Shown here in pieces: positions 22,391 through 33,954 of a stretch of 64,000 nucleotides of DNA; within the stretch, counting starts at the first letter, position 1, and every line of letters begins with the position of its first letter. The DNA comes from Polytrichum commune (Eukaryota > Streptophyta > Polytrichopsida > Polytrichales > Polytrichaceae), in the NCBI GenBank assembly GCA_950295325.1, contig OX485809.1, positions 4,402,001 to 4,466,000 of the forward strand. The letters run 5' to 3'. A model generated the notes under the pieces. That model was not told the origin of the DNA, did not search any database, and saw nothing but the letters and a program-made list of their open reading frames with translations. The position numbers were made by a program, and so were the translations under genes.

Positions 22391-25300
22391 TGTACAGAGG
22401 AATGAACTAGAAGTAAGTTGAGATAACAATACTTGCATGATCATGTTTTGAAGTTGCCCAGCCAGGGGGGTCTTGCGTTGTCTGCAGCCAGCCCGACCTA
22501 CCCGGTTTTGGCCTATGCAACCGCACTAGCCGAATTGGCTGACTGGGCGCTTGGTCGGCTTGGTGTGGCTATGCTATGAACTAGCCTCTAAGCTATACTT
22601 CAATCAAAGGCTCTCCATTCTCTTAGTCAAAAGACCTCCCTTTTGTGAGCTTTGTATCCAAAGAAACATGGGGGAGAAGGGGGACGAGAATTTACTATGC
22701 TTTTGAGCCTTTATGAGCATAGTAAATTCTCAGCGGCTAGGGCGAACCAACCCGTACACTAGTTCCTTGGAGGCAAAGGTCTAGGCATCCAACAAGGAAC
22801 GAGTGTATGGGTTGGTTTGCGCAAATCATCTTCAACCACCCCTCACTTGGAAGTTAATCTTTAAATGTTAAGGATGAAGTTGATTTTATTCCCACACCTC
22901 TAACCAAGGTAAACTACAAGAGAGGAGATGTTTAATATTCCAAAAAACAAACATTACAACTATGAAAGATGTTCAAAATAGTAAAATCAAGAAATCACGT
23001 GGAGTTTTGTTAGCATCATTCAAAAACATTCATCAACCAATTTCACATTATGTCAAAAATTCAATATTCCTCATGTATATTTGGGGGGCTAACAATGACA
23101 TATTGTTATCCTTACTAGATATGATGACTAGAATCCCAAATAACTAGATTGTTTTTCTACCCAGTTTTGGTTAAGAACCTCCACCTCTGAAACAAGAACC
23201 CAACCACGACACTTTGATTTGCTTACTATTTATTTATTTATTTATTTATTTCTGAGACAGAAGGCTGACAGGCCAATGCCAAGCACAAGAGGCAGTTGAC
23301 CACCTGGCAAAGTTTTCCGTCAAGTAGAGAGGAGGTTTCAATTGCTTACTAAACCTTTGTAATGCCCCATACATCCAAACTAAAAGCTATTTACATTCTT
23401 TATTAGGGAATCAAGAATCATGAGGAAAATGGGTATGGCCTCCATATGGATTTGCTAATCATTTCCTACTAATTGTGTGTCTAAACATCCTAGGAGAAGC
23501 GGCCTAATAATAATAATAAAATCCCCATTTTAGGCTCACTAACCTTAGCTCCAACAGGCTCAAATAAGAGCCCACTTCCAACATGCAAGATGGAGAGGCC
23601 TCAATCAATGAAGTTCAACCTCATAGTAGGGAGGTACACTACTTTGAGATCTCTAAGGGACATGGGAGCTTAAATGGGAGCTTTCTAAGGTTTATGGGAC
23701 TTAAATGGGCAAGTTTTTGTGGTTAGCCATGATTCTCAACTTGGATGTCAAAGTTAGGAAAGGAATCTAGGATCGTAAATGTGATATGAGATTTTAGTAA
23801 CAATCTATGGAAGTTTCTTATTTTTTATGTTGTTGTAATGATTTCTCAAAGTCAAAAGTGTTGGAACCATAAAAAGATCATTTAGCCCCCCCCCCCCTAA
23901 TTATGTTGAGTGTTGAACCTAGAATGGTATCACATTTTGAGTTGGTTGTCCAATCTCTTCTAAACACACGTCTTTTTAGAATCCGTTCTTAGTTCCACAC
24001 CAAACCACCCACCACTCAATTATAGGTGACCTAATTAAGATACATGATGGAATTTAGACACATTTATCTTAAATCCCAACTATTTTATTTATTTTTCCTT
24101 TTGAATTCAAACTTGCATATAACATTACTCAACAAGAAGAATTTTGTTTTGTGGGGCGAAGTGGTTCTCAAACCTTACACTACAATTTTGCAATACCATA
24201 TTGAATTTGAGCCATACATGGGAAGTGAACACAACTCATTTACTGAGCAATGTTATTCGAATCACCGCCACTCTCAAATACTCCACCTTGCCCACTGACC
24301 CAAGCACCCCTAGGATGCTTCGACTCTCCCACCTTGAACTTTGAGGTAACCTTCCTAACTTATAGCAAACGTTCATGACACTAACACCCAAGTCTCAACG
24401 GTTTTTACTTTTGAACTTAGCAGCTTCGTCCAATAGAGCTTGCCCTCAAGATGGCGGTTTGATTTCCAAACACCTACCGAGGAGGTCACATAAAACCTAA
24501 CCCCCTTAGGTTCATTGTTGATTCATCCTTATTGAAGCTCACTAAACCAATTTGGGGTCTGTGACCCCGATTTGGGGATTAATTCAACTTTGAATAATAA
24601 TCTTTGGGCTCTACAATAGTAATTAGCATTCTCACCCTCCCCCAGGTCATCCTCCCCCTTGATAGGTGTTGTGAAACACTCCCTGTCAACAAGGAGAAGT
24701 AAGGTAGAAATACCATAACCCGTTAACCACCCTCTAGCCATGCACTAGACCGCCGTCATAATGGTGAAGTGCCATTTCTAAAACGGATCATGGCTCAGCG
24801 GCAACTTCAATGTGTGTACACTTAGTGTAGCCAATGGGAGTCAAGTGTTAATGTACTCATGAGGTAACCGATTTAGGTGATGTTCAATATGGAAATGCAG
24901 AACACCGTGTTCGGTGTAGGGAGAATCTAGTGAACGAGTAGGGGTTTGGACAACTTTCCACTTTGAAAAATTGTACTATTTTTTGTATAGAGCAGAAAAA
25001 TATGAAACAACTTGCATTTCTCGTGAATCCTTCTCGTCTATCTTGGAAAATTATCTCATGATTGTCAGACCAAATCTTCAATGCGAATCACCTTATTTTC
25101 ATGGGTTATGGTATTTCCACCTTAGCCTACAGACAAAGAGGCACTTCACTCATGCCCGCATATCATTCTTACATTGGTTAAGACCCACTTGAATTCCTCA
25201 TGGAGACCACATTCAAACACTAGTGAAGATTACATAGATCACTCTCTATCATCGAATGCATCCATTAAGTGGCATATGACAGTGTGTGGGGACATTTTTG
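22391..25300. other. Unassigned spacer with small repeats
   Basis: No recognisable gene. (TTTA)n lies at about 23229-23251, a C11 tract at about 23887-23897, and a fragment near 23405-23500 matches the family at 31575-31950 and 60240-60600. Confidence 0.45.
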
Positions 25301-25560
25301 GGCATAATTGGTTTTTTGGGCATACTCGGTCAAAAGCCTAGTTTTTTCCAGTTTCAACTGGTTAAATTATGATCGTTCGGTTTTTCTTTATTGATTGAAG
25401 GCATATCGCATAGATTCTTCTAAAATGGTCAGTGATTTTCCTCAAGTCTTGAACTTCAACCAGTTATTCCTCAAACTCAACCGGTTCATCTGTAACTAGC
25501 ACTCGGTTCTCCCCGATTATTGCCATGTGTACTTGACCCCTAAATGCCTCTGACTGGTTT
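25301..25560 (+). repeat. AACCGGTT-box repeat, copy 2
   Basis: Same family as 22165-22385 (inverted) and 52840-53020. It includes TCAACCGGTTCATCTGTAAC and TTTTCTTTATTGATTGA words. Confidence 0.55.
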
Positions 25561-26804
25561 TATTTCCTTTGTTGCACTCGAAATGGAAGGTTACCTCCTT
25601 GTCGGCGGATTCAACATGTATGAGTGGCACTAAGGCAAATTTCAATGGTAATTAATCATAAGAAGCACATCTTGAAAGAATCCTACAATAAGTCATAAGT
25701 AGATGTTATAAACTAGGCTTGTAGTTGCACTTGTTGGTATGAAATGATAATAAATTGGATATCAGATTATTCAAAAGCAAGTTCCAGTTATGTGAAGTAT
25801 CAATTTCCAAAGATCAATAACATATGTGCAGTATTGTGAATGTTTAATACAGAAATTACTTATCAACTGTATAAGATTTGCAAAAAAATTATGTATGTCC
25901 TTTCTCTCAAAATTATACTGGGTTATGAGAAAGTATGAGCTTCATACAATCATGGTCACAAAATTACAAAAACACAACCCAGTTGTGTCACAGAATTAAA
26001 CTACATGCCCTGGACTCTTGAGAACATCTCAAAGCTCAAAAGTCAGAGGATCAAAGACCTATAATGAGGGTCATAACATCTCATATAACATTGGCACCTT
26101 ATGTGAACAAATAGGAACCACCCTCTTTCGAGGTGGAAATGGTTGTACGATTGAAGTAAAAAAAAGTTTACACAAAGTGAGAGAAGGAGCCTAAAAGGAA
26201 TTATGCAAAACCTTCTTGTCACCATACTCGTCAGTATGTGCTAGGATCTCTAACTGTACGCGATCACTTATAGTCCACTTTTGAACCATCAAAAGCAGCA
26301 TGCTCAACTGCACATCAGAAATTTCCAAAGGCAAAATCTAGTATGTTAAGATGATCAAATATTGAAATAACATCACAATTTTTGAATTATTGTCATGATA
26401 ATTATATTCTTTCCATATTTCCATCTACCATACACATACGTTATACTACATTATAACTTATAGCCACAGTATACTACTATCTAGCAATTTTGCTACACTA
26501 AATTAAGCCATTACTTATAACACAATCAATTTATACACCACATGGTGTAATTTCAACGTAATAATTTCACATTTGAAAGTTTGTCATGCAGGACATTATA
26601 ACATGGTAGCAGTCAAGTGTGATGTGTTCAATTAAGACCAATATGCACAAAGATAAGACAAATAAATGTCTTTTTCTTTCTTTTTTTGAGAGTTTGACAC
26701 TGTCTTGATTCCAGTAACAAAGAGTTGTGTCTAAAATCTATCCTATCACAATGGAGAAAAGATAGCACTCTTACGTTTTACCGATACAGATTGATGTTAT
26801 CCAG
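25561..26804. other. Region downstream of gene B
   Basis: AT-rich DNA that should include the 3' untranslated region of gene B on the minus strand. I could not place the polyadenylation site. No other gene was recognised. Confidence 0.4.
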
Positions 26805-26831
26805 TCACAAAATGGTGCAGCTGCCACAACC
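26805..26831 (-). other. Last exon of gene B: CaaX membrane-anchor tail
   Basis: After acceptor GATGAGACAG the exon reads GCGSCTIL then TGA. It is in phase 0 with the previous exon, which ends PVPAKT at 27007 before the donor GTAAGT. Cys four from the end, aliphatic Ile third, Leu last. Confidence 0.75.
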
Positions 26832-29800
26832 CTGTCTCATCAAATATACAAAATTAGATTAAATAAAATACTCATCAAGACCTCTTGTTGCGAGGACCAC
26901 AAACTCCAACATAACCAATGTGAAGCTTTTAAAGAATGATGAAAGGACTGATATTATTACTTCCCCTCACACTGAAAAAAAAGGTTACCAAACTACTAAT
27001 ACTTACTGTTTTAGCTGGAACTGGTTTCATCTGGCTCCTGTCATCATTGCGCAATGGAGATTCATTACTCATCCTTGAATTATACACAGGTTCCCCTGAT
27101 TTCTTCTCATGTGACAGTTTCTGAAAAATCACGGTGTAACCTTCTCCCGCCGTAGGATCTTTGGGATCCCATGTCCCAAACTTGGGCAAGGCACCGCCCT
27201 TCTGCTGTGGACATGCGACAACTATAACATGAGCTAAGATGTGTAAAAAGTAACATAAATAAGTGCAAGGAATAAAAACTACATAGTAGAATTATCCTCC
27301 AACTTAACATAACTTTAGGTCGGGAGTGGGTTGTTTTGCATACCACACCTTCCATGCTTGGTGAGTTTTTGGTGCGTGCTCGAAAGGCAGTGTAGAGGTA
27401 TGAACAAGGAACATTCTATAACAGTTCAATGAGGGTCAACTCATTTTGGCATGCCAAGAGGTGCTAAATGAGTTTGGCCCTCAAAGAACCAGAAATAGGT
27501 TGGTCTTCAGTCACATTCAAACACTACCTCCAAGCACGCACCACAAGTGGAAAGAATTTACTGATTTTGTATGCAAAACAACCAATTAAAAATAAGGGGA
27601 CCAACTCCAACAAAAAGTCACATTGAGTTAAAGGATCACTCCATCATCAAAAGGAAAGACAGGAGGAAATGCTGGCTTTAGAGTTCACACAAAGGGCTAA
27701 AGAAGCAACGGATGCACATGCAGAATTGAATTTCCTCGTACCGGCTCCTCCATTCTTGCAACGCCTGAGTTCCGACCCCGAGAGTTCCTTGGTATACTAG
27801 CCTCAGAGCCCGCACCCTGTCGAACAGACTCTCTGGAAGCCTGTCTGTTTGCATGAGCATGATGAAGTGGTGAACGTTCAGGATTGTGTCCTGAACCCTC
27901 ATTATTCCCATCTCTATCTACCGTAGCCCGCCGACCTGTGCCCACATTTTAAAACCAAATCCCAGCACTGCTCAGATTATGAATGTAGGTTCTCTCAGCT
28001 TGTTGATGGCAAAAGGATGGAAAGGTTCAGAAGGAACTTTTGGAACGAATCTGTAAATTTTGGAACACACAAAAGAGGAGATGACTCTGATGTTGCTACT
28101 GGCGTGAATTATGGTGTTGCTTCAACTTCAAGTTAGGCTGTATTCTAGATGTGAACCCAAATTGGCCATCACGAGGAATAGAGGGGACTTAGAAGACTAC
28201 TCCTGAATCTCAGAGGTGGACATCTTCAACGGGCGTGGACAAGCCGACCTGCGCTTAATCTCCCCCAAGTCAACCCGTAGGTTCCGAAATGGCTGGTTAG
28301 AAACATCAGGTTCACCCACAAACTCTCAAAATGACTGGGTGGACCATAGTAATAAAGGTGCACCGGAAATCGATTACAAGGAAGGTCACCCATCCAAGCA
28401 CTAGTCCGACCTTAAGGCGGCTTAGTCTTTGGGTTCCCATGGGATTTGGATAACAGCCGGGCTTAAGCTACCCTTTGAACACACAATCTTCTGTCTCAAG
28501 AACTTGGCTTGGATTATTTGAAGCACAAAGTAAACTTCCAGTCTGAGTCCATGTTGTCCCAGCAAGTTGCATCCGTGCATATGAATAAGTGTCCCAGGCC
28601 ATCCCCGCATCATCTGCTCAACATGCCGCCTTTGATGGACGACCGTTTTGGAACTTGGAAACTGTGGAACTGCAACTACGGAAACGCCCATGCTACCTTG
28701 CCGTTCCAGAGTTCCAAAGGCTATACTAGATTGGACCCTCCTAACAGGATGCAGAACACTCACCACCAACTCCAGGTCGTCCCACCCCAGGTGCATCACT
28801 TGATCGGCGCACCTCAAGGTCCTCTCGACTAGCACGTCTCTCATGTCGAGGACGAGTAACATGAGCTTCGTCTGCTTCCCAGAAAGATGTGCCCAGTGAG
28901 ATAACTCACGTATTTTAATTGCAGAATTGAGAATAAGCATTTTGTTAGCAGAAGCAGAAGCAGTCACATGTCTAGACCACTGTTGTGCGGGTATCTAGAT
29001 CCAATCCGGTATCAATTAGGGTGCATGTACAGGTATAAAATATCCGACGCAGCTGGTATCACATCCTTCTACACCAGCATACCCAGGTTGGTGTCACATC
29101 CATCAATACCCACTTGATATTTGCACACATACCATTGGAAGATTCCATGATATCACCTATATACCCAGACATATTATGGATAATCTTAAGAACATGACTC
29201 GCTAGATATCAAGTTTGAGTTCTCTTTCCATTTTCTTACCCACTTGTATATGAGAAAACCGACACCCACACAACACTGGTCTAGACGACACAATTGCTTT
29301 AATCCATATAATGTTTGATGTACAAGACCTTGCTCATTGTTGGTGTGCGCCATCTTCCCGCGAGGTGCGGGTCGTTCGTTGCTCCGTTGGGGAGGAGGGG
29401 CAGGGTCACCATACATCCCGGCTAAATCTGGATTCTCAGCTGGGTCATTGGGGTTCACAAATTTTCCACCCTTACCAGCACGCGCTTGGTCAAACACCGC
29501 AGTGTATGCTGGGGCATTTGCATTGGGATCCCAGGCTCCAAATTTTGGAACATGGGGTCTCTGCATCATCAAATAAATACCAATAGCATGTGTGAGCATA
29601 ATGATCCAAATGACCTAGTGTCATTTAGGGACGCTTAAACTAGAGTTTAAGAGTCCATGACCATTGACATCTAATATCTCTCAACGGTGGAAAAGGCCGA
29701 GACTGTCCCACTGCACTTAAGACTAGAACTTGAGGACCAGAGAATGGATGGAATCACCTACAGAGAGTCCTACATCGCACGCAATAGACCATGATTCGTT

Positions 29801-30464
29801 GGTTTACCGGATTTTACACAAAACCGGGGGACCATGACACTTCCGAATCTCACAACCCTTGATTTATTATAATATATTGTGTAGAAGGCCCCACTTGAAT
29901 AGGATGGTAATGAAACAGCATATGGTTGAGAGGCCGGTCGTGGATCTCTTTACACTACACTTGAAAGCTTGCGACCACACAAATTGAAGTGGCCATATTG
30001 TAAAGTAGCCCTTAGGTCGGACGAGCGATATACAATGCTTCCTCCCGGGAAGCAAAAAGAAATCCTCACCTAAACCTCATAACCAAACACATTGCAATCC
30101 TCTCTTCCTGCACCTGTCTATGGAACCATCAATCTCATTCATCATGCCTACCATTGCAATACTGGTGCATCTTCCCAACATCCTCACCAATGTGCAACAT
30201 TCATATTACAATATAACTCTAAAACATTTACAACACCTCATAGCAGAAAATGCAAGTAATCATGGTCAGCCTGATGATCAGATCTCAGATTGCCAAAACT
30301 GCTAAGTGAACGTAACTTCTTCTGCCCATAATAGAGTCAGCAAACTTATCAGCCCTGAAAGCCATGATTTTGACATGGAAGGTGTCACTTGTCTGTACCA
30401 TTTAGAATCTAAGAGCACATCTGAACTTTCAGTAAGGAGAAATTAGAGTGTAGCTTACCGCCAT
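26805..30464 (-). CDS. RIN4: RIN4-like immune regulator, gene B (complete, five coding exons, CaaX tail)
   Basis: Minus-strand exons: 30459-30464 (Met-Ala, then donor GTAAGC), 29329-29560, 27742-27935, 27007-27204 (acceptor could also be 3 nt later) and 26805-26831. Phases agree at every junction (0, 1, 0, 0), giving about 218 residues, close to the 211 of Arabidopsis RIN4. Residues 6-49 form the N-terminal NOI domain (VPKFGAWD, PAYTAVFDQARAGKGGK, NPNDPAENPDLA). Residues 81-144 form a basic, serine- and arginine-rich disordered linker. Residues 150-175 form the C-terminal NOI domain (LPKFGTWDPKDP, GEGYTVIFQKL). Both AvrRpt2-type cleavage sites are present. The threonines equivalent to Arabidopsis T21 and T166 and the Phe equivalent to F169 are kept. 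The tail is GCGSCTIL, a CaaX-type prenylation box with Leu last (geranylgeranyl type), plus an upstream Cys, instead of the CCC palmitoylation tail. Expected role: inner plasma-membrane regulator of basal defence. The 27742 donor (GTACGA) is the weakest call. Confidence 0.85.
27371..27542. repeat. Fold-back (palindromic) element in gene B intron
   Basis: About 172 bp whose halves are inverted copies. The outer arms read GGTGCGTGCT on both ends, and the inner arms are GAGGGTCAACTCATTT against AAATGAGTTTGGCCCTC. It resembles a small fold-back MITE. No target duplication was confirmed. Confidence 0.5.
28357..28473 (-). pseudogene. Degenerate full-length 5S rRNA-like sequence
   Basis: On the minus strand, 117 nt from GGGTAGC to GCACC follow plant 5S rRNA end to end. 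Clear landmarks are AAATCCCATGGGAAC (5S: ATCCCAT.AGAAC), AAGACTAAGC (5S: AAGTTAAGC) and CTTGGATGGGTGACC, the internal control box C region. A T-rich stretch follows the 3' end. Several paired positions are lost, so it is a pseudogene. It may be a dispersed 5S copy, a 5S-derived SINE, or the 5S part of a Cassandra-type TRIM LTR. It lies in intron 2 of gene B, in the same orientation as the gene. Confidence 0.6.
29628..30011. mobile_element. Tourist/Harbinger MITE, diverged copy in gene B intron 1
   Basis: 384 bp flanked by TTA at 29625-29627 and 30012-30014. It begins GGGACGCTTAAACTAGAG and ends GTAAAGTAGCCC. Internal blocks (CCATGACCATTG.., GGTGGAAAAGGC.GAG, GGGGACCATGACACT, ACACTACACTTGAAAG) match the 499-bp elements at 38333 and 61518. 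It is shorter and more diverged than those. Confidence 0.7.
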
Positions 30465-30485
30465 GTAAATGCCTCTTCAGTATAG
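30459..30485 (-). other. Mini-exon of gene B with the start codon
   Basis: 27 nt between acceptor TTTTGGCAG and donor GTAAGC. It resembles the gene A mini-exon at 2001-2027 (CTACACTAAAG.. against CTATACTGAAG.., both ending CATGGCG), which fixes the start codon in both genes. Confidence 0.75.
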
Positions 30486-32823
30486 CTGCCAAAAGATTAA
30501 ATGTCTCCCTCCCTGCGCCCGCAACAATTGACTCCTCTCAATACAAGAGAACATTTCCAGTAAATGATGAATAGAATCAGCTCCAAATCCAATCAACTGC
30601 AACGGACCCGAACGGTGCAAATCGCGCCCCTTTTACACTAGCGCCCGAGTTGAGAGCTTGAACTTGCAGTTTTCAGGAGTTTCATACTTGAAGTCGACAA
30701 TTTCTCATCCAAAGTTCAAACTATTCAGAGATTGACCAACCTTCAAGCTCTCAATAGTTTGAGCAAGAGTGAAGCCCATGTTCAAGGTGAGATATGAAGG
30801 GGATAATACTATTACAAAGAAGCATTCATGTCCCACAAAATGAGAGATCGAACTCTTGACATTCATAACCTAGCTCATGGAGATTAAGCTTAGGAATTTG
30901 ATTGAAAGCTTGTTATAGTCGTTCCACATAGGATCCATCTAGGCGCCATCTAAGCAACGTATTGCCAGTAACAACTTTAGCTCTCAAGTTAAAAGCTCAA
31001 GTGTTAAGTAAATTTGAGTAAACACAACATGCATAAGAAGCTCTTGAGAATACCAATGAGAATATCAATGAGAAGGATCCTTAAATCTTAAGCGCTCAAC
31101 CTCTCTATTGTAAAGGGGGCCTGATTACCCGTGGACTGCTTGAAAATGTCAAGAACTGATTTGGAGGAAATAATGCACTTGGTCCAGGGAAGCGTGAATG
31201 TCTCCTAGGTAGCACTTATTACCGAATTACAAAAAGCACACTGACACGACTGTCGAAGTTGGCCCCCACGCTCCACAATGCACATAGACATTTTAGGATA
31301 CCCAAAACTTTGAGAATTCCAAGCCTACCCTCATTTCACTTTCCCAGTACATAGAGATGACACCCCATCGTAGCGTTGTCAAGATCACAGATGGTACACT
31401 AAACATCTGATTTAGTGGGGCCACTATGAATCATCGACCCACAATAATTGTTTTGCAATCGCTGGATGGCAACTAGAAAGGGTGTCACATGACACTTGGC
31501 GCTACATGACAAGTCGGTGAAGTCCACTCACGACTCTATGTGACATGCCACACCAATTTTAATGCCACACTAAGTAGATGTTTAGCATAAGGTAGACGTG
31601 CCTAAATCGAAGGTGGCAATAATCTGGACGCCTATATTTGAATTTGATCGGTATATGATTGAGTGCTAAGCTAAGAATGGACAGCAAAAGACATGTGTTT
31701 ACAAGAGATTAGACTACGTCCTCAAAATTTGCTACCCATTCTAGGCTCGATGGATAGGGAGGACCTGTATGACCACTGAACGAGGAAGAGAATCTTCACT
31801 ACGATGATAAATAAGATATTTATATGAACTCCGAAAATTATGAGGCAAATGGCTACGGTCACGATTTGGATTTGCTAACCATGTCGCACTAATTGCGTGT
31901 TTCATATCCCACGAGAAGTAGGTGCAGAGTGGAAAGTATCCAAATAGCACACGACTATCTTAGTTTTTCTGGGCGAAACTCATACAGAAGGTTTACCAAC
32001 AATGACATATAGCCAACGGAAACAGCACCACCTCGGTTCTGGACATGTAATTGGCGCCAAAGCAAATTCTGCCCTGATGATTCCCTCAAGGTATAGGAGC
32101 AAATCGATGCGATGTAATAGACCCCACAACCAATCACTTGGGTGTAATCTGCCGAATTGAACCCAGTTTCAGACATGGCCGAGTCGGACTCTGGCAATTA
32201 ACCTTATACTCATCTCTAAGAAATTAACTCTCAGATTCTCACCCGCCTTGAGCAGCGGCAGAAAGAGTGCAGATGGATTACATAAGAATCCGCCACCATT
32301 TTAGAAACCTCGTCTTTGAGCTCTTTTCTAAGAGTACTCCCAACACCCAATTGCCCCTTCCTAGATTCGTCATCGCCAGATTGCCAATAATTCCGTAATC
32401 TAGAGCCCCGGTTTGTTCATTTCCGCAGTTTCGCATCATAGCCTTAGCGGATTATGCTGGAGTTCCACATAGCCATTCGGGCTGAAAAGTGATGATGTCT
32501 CCTCTTCTGGCCAAATTTAGAAGCCTCCCAGACATCAAACCTCATATCGAGAATTTCTGGCAATTTTCTGCCCAAGCTTCCGTGGTAACGACCCTGGCTC
32601 TAAAGTGCCCAAAGTGCTCTCCAGTTCGAGTTCTTTCTACTCACAGCATCTCGTAGGAGATCCCCCACACCTCTCAATGGCTACTTCCATGGAGAAAGGC
32701 AAATTGGCCTGATTCTCTTGTACTTTACCGATTTCTCTTCTTACAGGACTTCCAGAGATTCAGCCAAGATCTAAGGCAGCAGTACAAAAATGTCACAAGA
32801 GGGGAGAAGGAAAGGGAACAAAC
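30486..32823 (-). other. Leader intron of gene B (inferred)
   Basis: Interval between a plausible donor GCAG|GTTTGT at 32824/32823 and the mini-exon. It holds a dispersed repeat (31575-31950) and no recognised gene. Confidence 0.45.
31575..31950 (+). repeat. Dispersed repeat family R3, copy 1
   Basis: About 370 bp matching 60240-60600, with partial copies at 42565-42690 and 23405-23500. Shared words: AAGGTAGACGTGCCT, a GAGAATCTTCACT box, TATATGAACTC, CATGTCGCACTAATTGCGT and AGAAGTAGGTGCAG. Class unknown. Confidence 0.6.
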
Positions 32824-33520
32824 CTGCGAGCTCCACACTCAGATTCTAGCTGCAATGACGCATCAGCTGCGTCCAAAATCCAAAATTCCAAAATCTCGTC
32901 CCCAAACCAAATTGAACCCGCTCGCTCACTCGAAATTCCCCTCGCAGAATAGAATTCCAGTCCCAAACCCAAATCCTGCTTGTCTGTACTACTACAAAAT
33001 CTACACAGTCATCCGCCTACAACCACCGCCAAATTGGCATGCCAACCATAAGATCGGCAGGTCCACTCGATCCACAACCATGGCAACGAAGAAGGAGCGA
33101 TCTCGGCACTCCAATTCATCAAACCCAAAACCGAAACCAAACCGAAACTCCTCCAAATTGCACACGGCCGACCTCACGATGGTCACCGCCTCCTCTCCCT
33201 CTTTCGGTTTTAGGAGAATCGAAAGACGCCCAGCGGCTGTTTGGTGGCCCTGGAGCAAGACCTGGAGGTAATTGAGGTGTTTCCGGGCGAGCGGGCGGGC
33301 GATGGCGAGAAGAGTAGGGAATGAGAATCGAAGACAAGACAAGACCTCTGCGAAGCAGACGAAGCAGACGAAGAAGTAGAAAGGGCCCCCGAGGCGGCCG
33401 CTAGTCTCGAAATGACTCCGTTCACACCGCGTGAGTCGTAGAAGACTCCCCTTGGTCCCGAACCGCGTTCCCGACACAAGGCGTGTCCTGGGAACGCTGC
33501 GAGGCCACTACGGTTACTGG
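32824..33520 (-). promoter_or_regulatory. GC-rich island: probable leader exon and promoter of gene B
   Basis: The only sharply GC- and CpG-rich stretch outside the Harbinger element, including GCGGCCGC near 33395. It lies at the 5' end of gene B with a plausible leader-exon donor at its left border. Overlapping open frames on both strands look like by-products of base composition. The start site was not located. A divergent gene starting here on plus (ATGGCAACGAAGAAGG near 33079) cannot be excluded, but no downstream exons were recognised. Confidence 0.45.
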
Positions 33521-33584
33521 GTTTCGGAGTTGAAAGCTTGACTCTCGTGAACCCATTTTGTAAAACTTATTAAAAGGACGTGGG

Positions 33585-33619
33585 CTCTCTCTCTCTCTTT
33601 ATATATATATATATATATA
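33585..33619 (+). repeat. (CT)n-(AT)n compound microsatellite
   Basis: About seven CT units followed by ten AT units. Confidence 0.9.
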
Positions 33620-33664
33620 CACTAGGCATGTGGGTGTTATTTTTTTTTCTTTTTCATGCTCTTC

Positions 33665-33905
33665 AACTTCTACCAATTAGATTTACACAACATAATGTGT
33701 GTTGCATAATTAGCAAATCTGCAATGAAACACATGCAAAAATCGGATTGAAAATCAGACCTCCCTTGAATCAGTTATGCTTGTTGGAAGCGCATCTTTGT
33801 TGATTTCTTCACTGCATATATAAGTGGTTATTGATATTTGAAGATGTAGTCCAATCTCTTTTAAACATGTGTCTTCATGGTGTTTGCTCTTTGATCCTCA
33901 CCGGA
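33665..33905 (-). repeat. Dispersed repeat family R1, copy 3 (inverted)
   Basis: The reverse complement matches 196-520 and 44117-44430. It contains TTGAAGATGTAGTCCAATCT, ACATGTGTCTTCATGGTGTT and CTTTGATCCTCACC. Confidence 0.6.
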
Positions 33906-33954
33906 GCAGATTCCCATCAAATATAGGGGTCCGATTAAGAAAACGAGCCACTCA

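Noticed and set aside
28422..28967. 181-codon open frame on minus in gene B intron 2
   Set aside because: It overlaps the 5S-like copy and lacks NOI or other RIN4 features. The flanking exons join in phase without it.
33001..33479. Overlapping open frames on both strands near the gene B 5' end
   Set aside because: By-products of a GC-rich island; no domain and no matching downstream exons.
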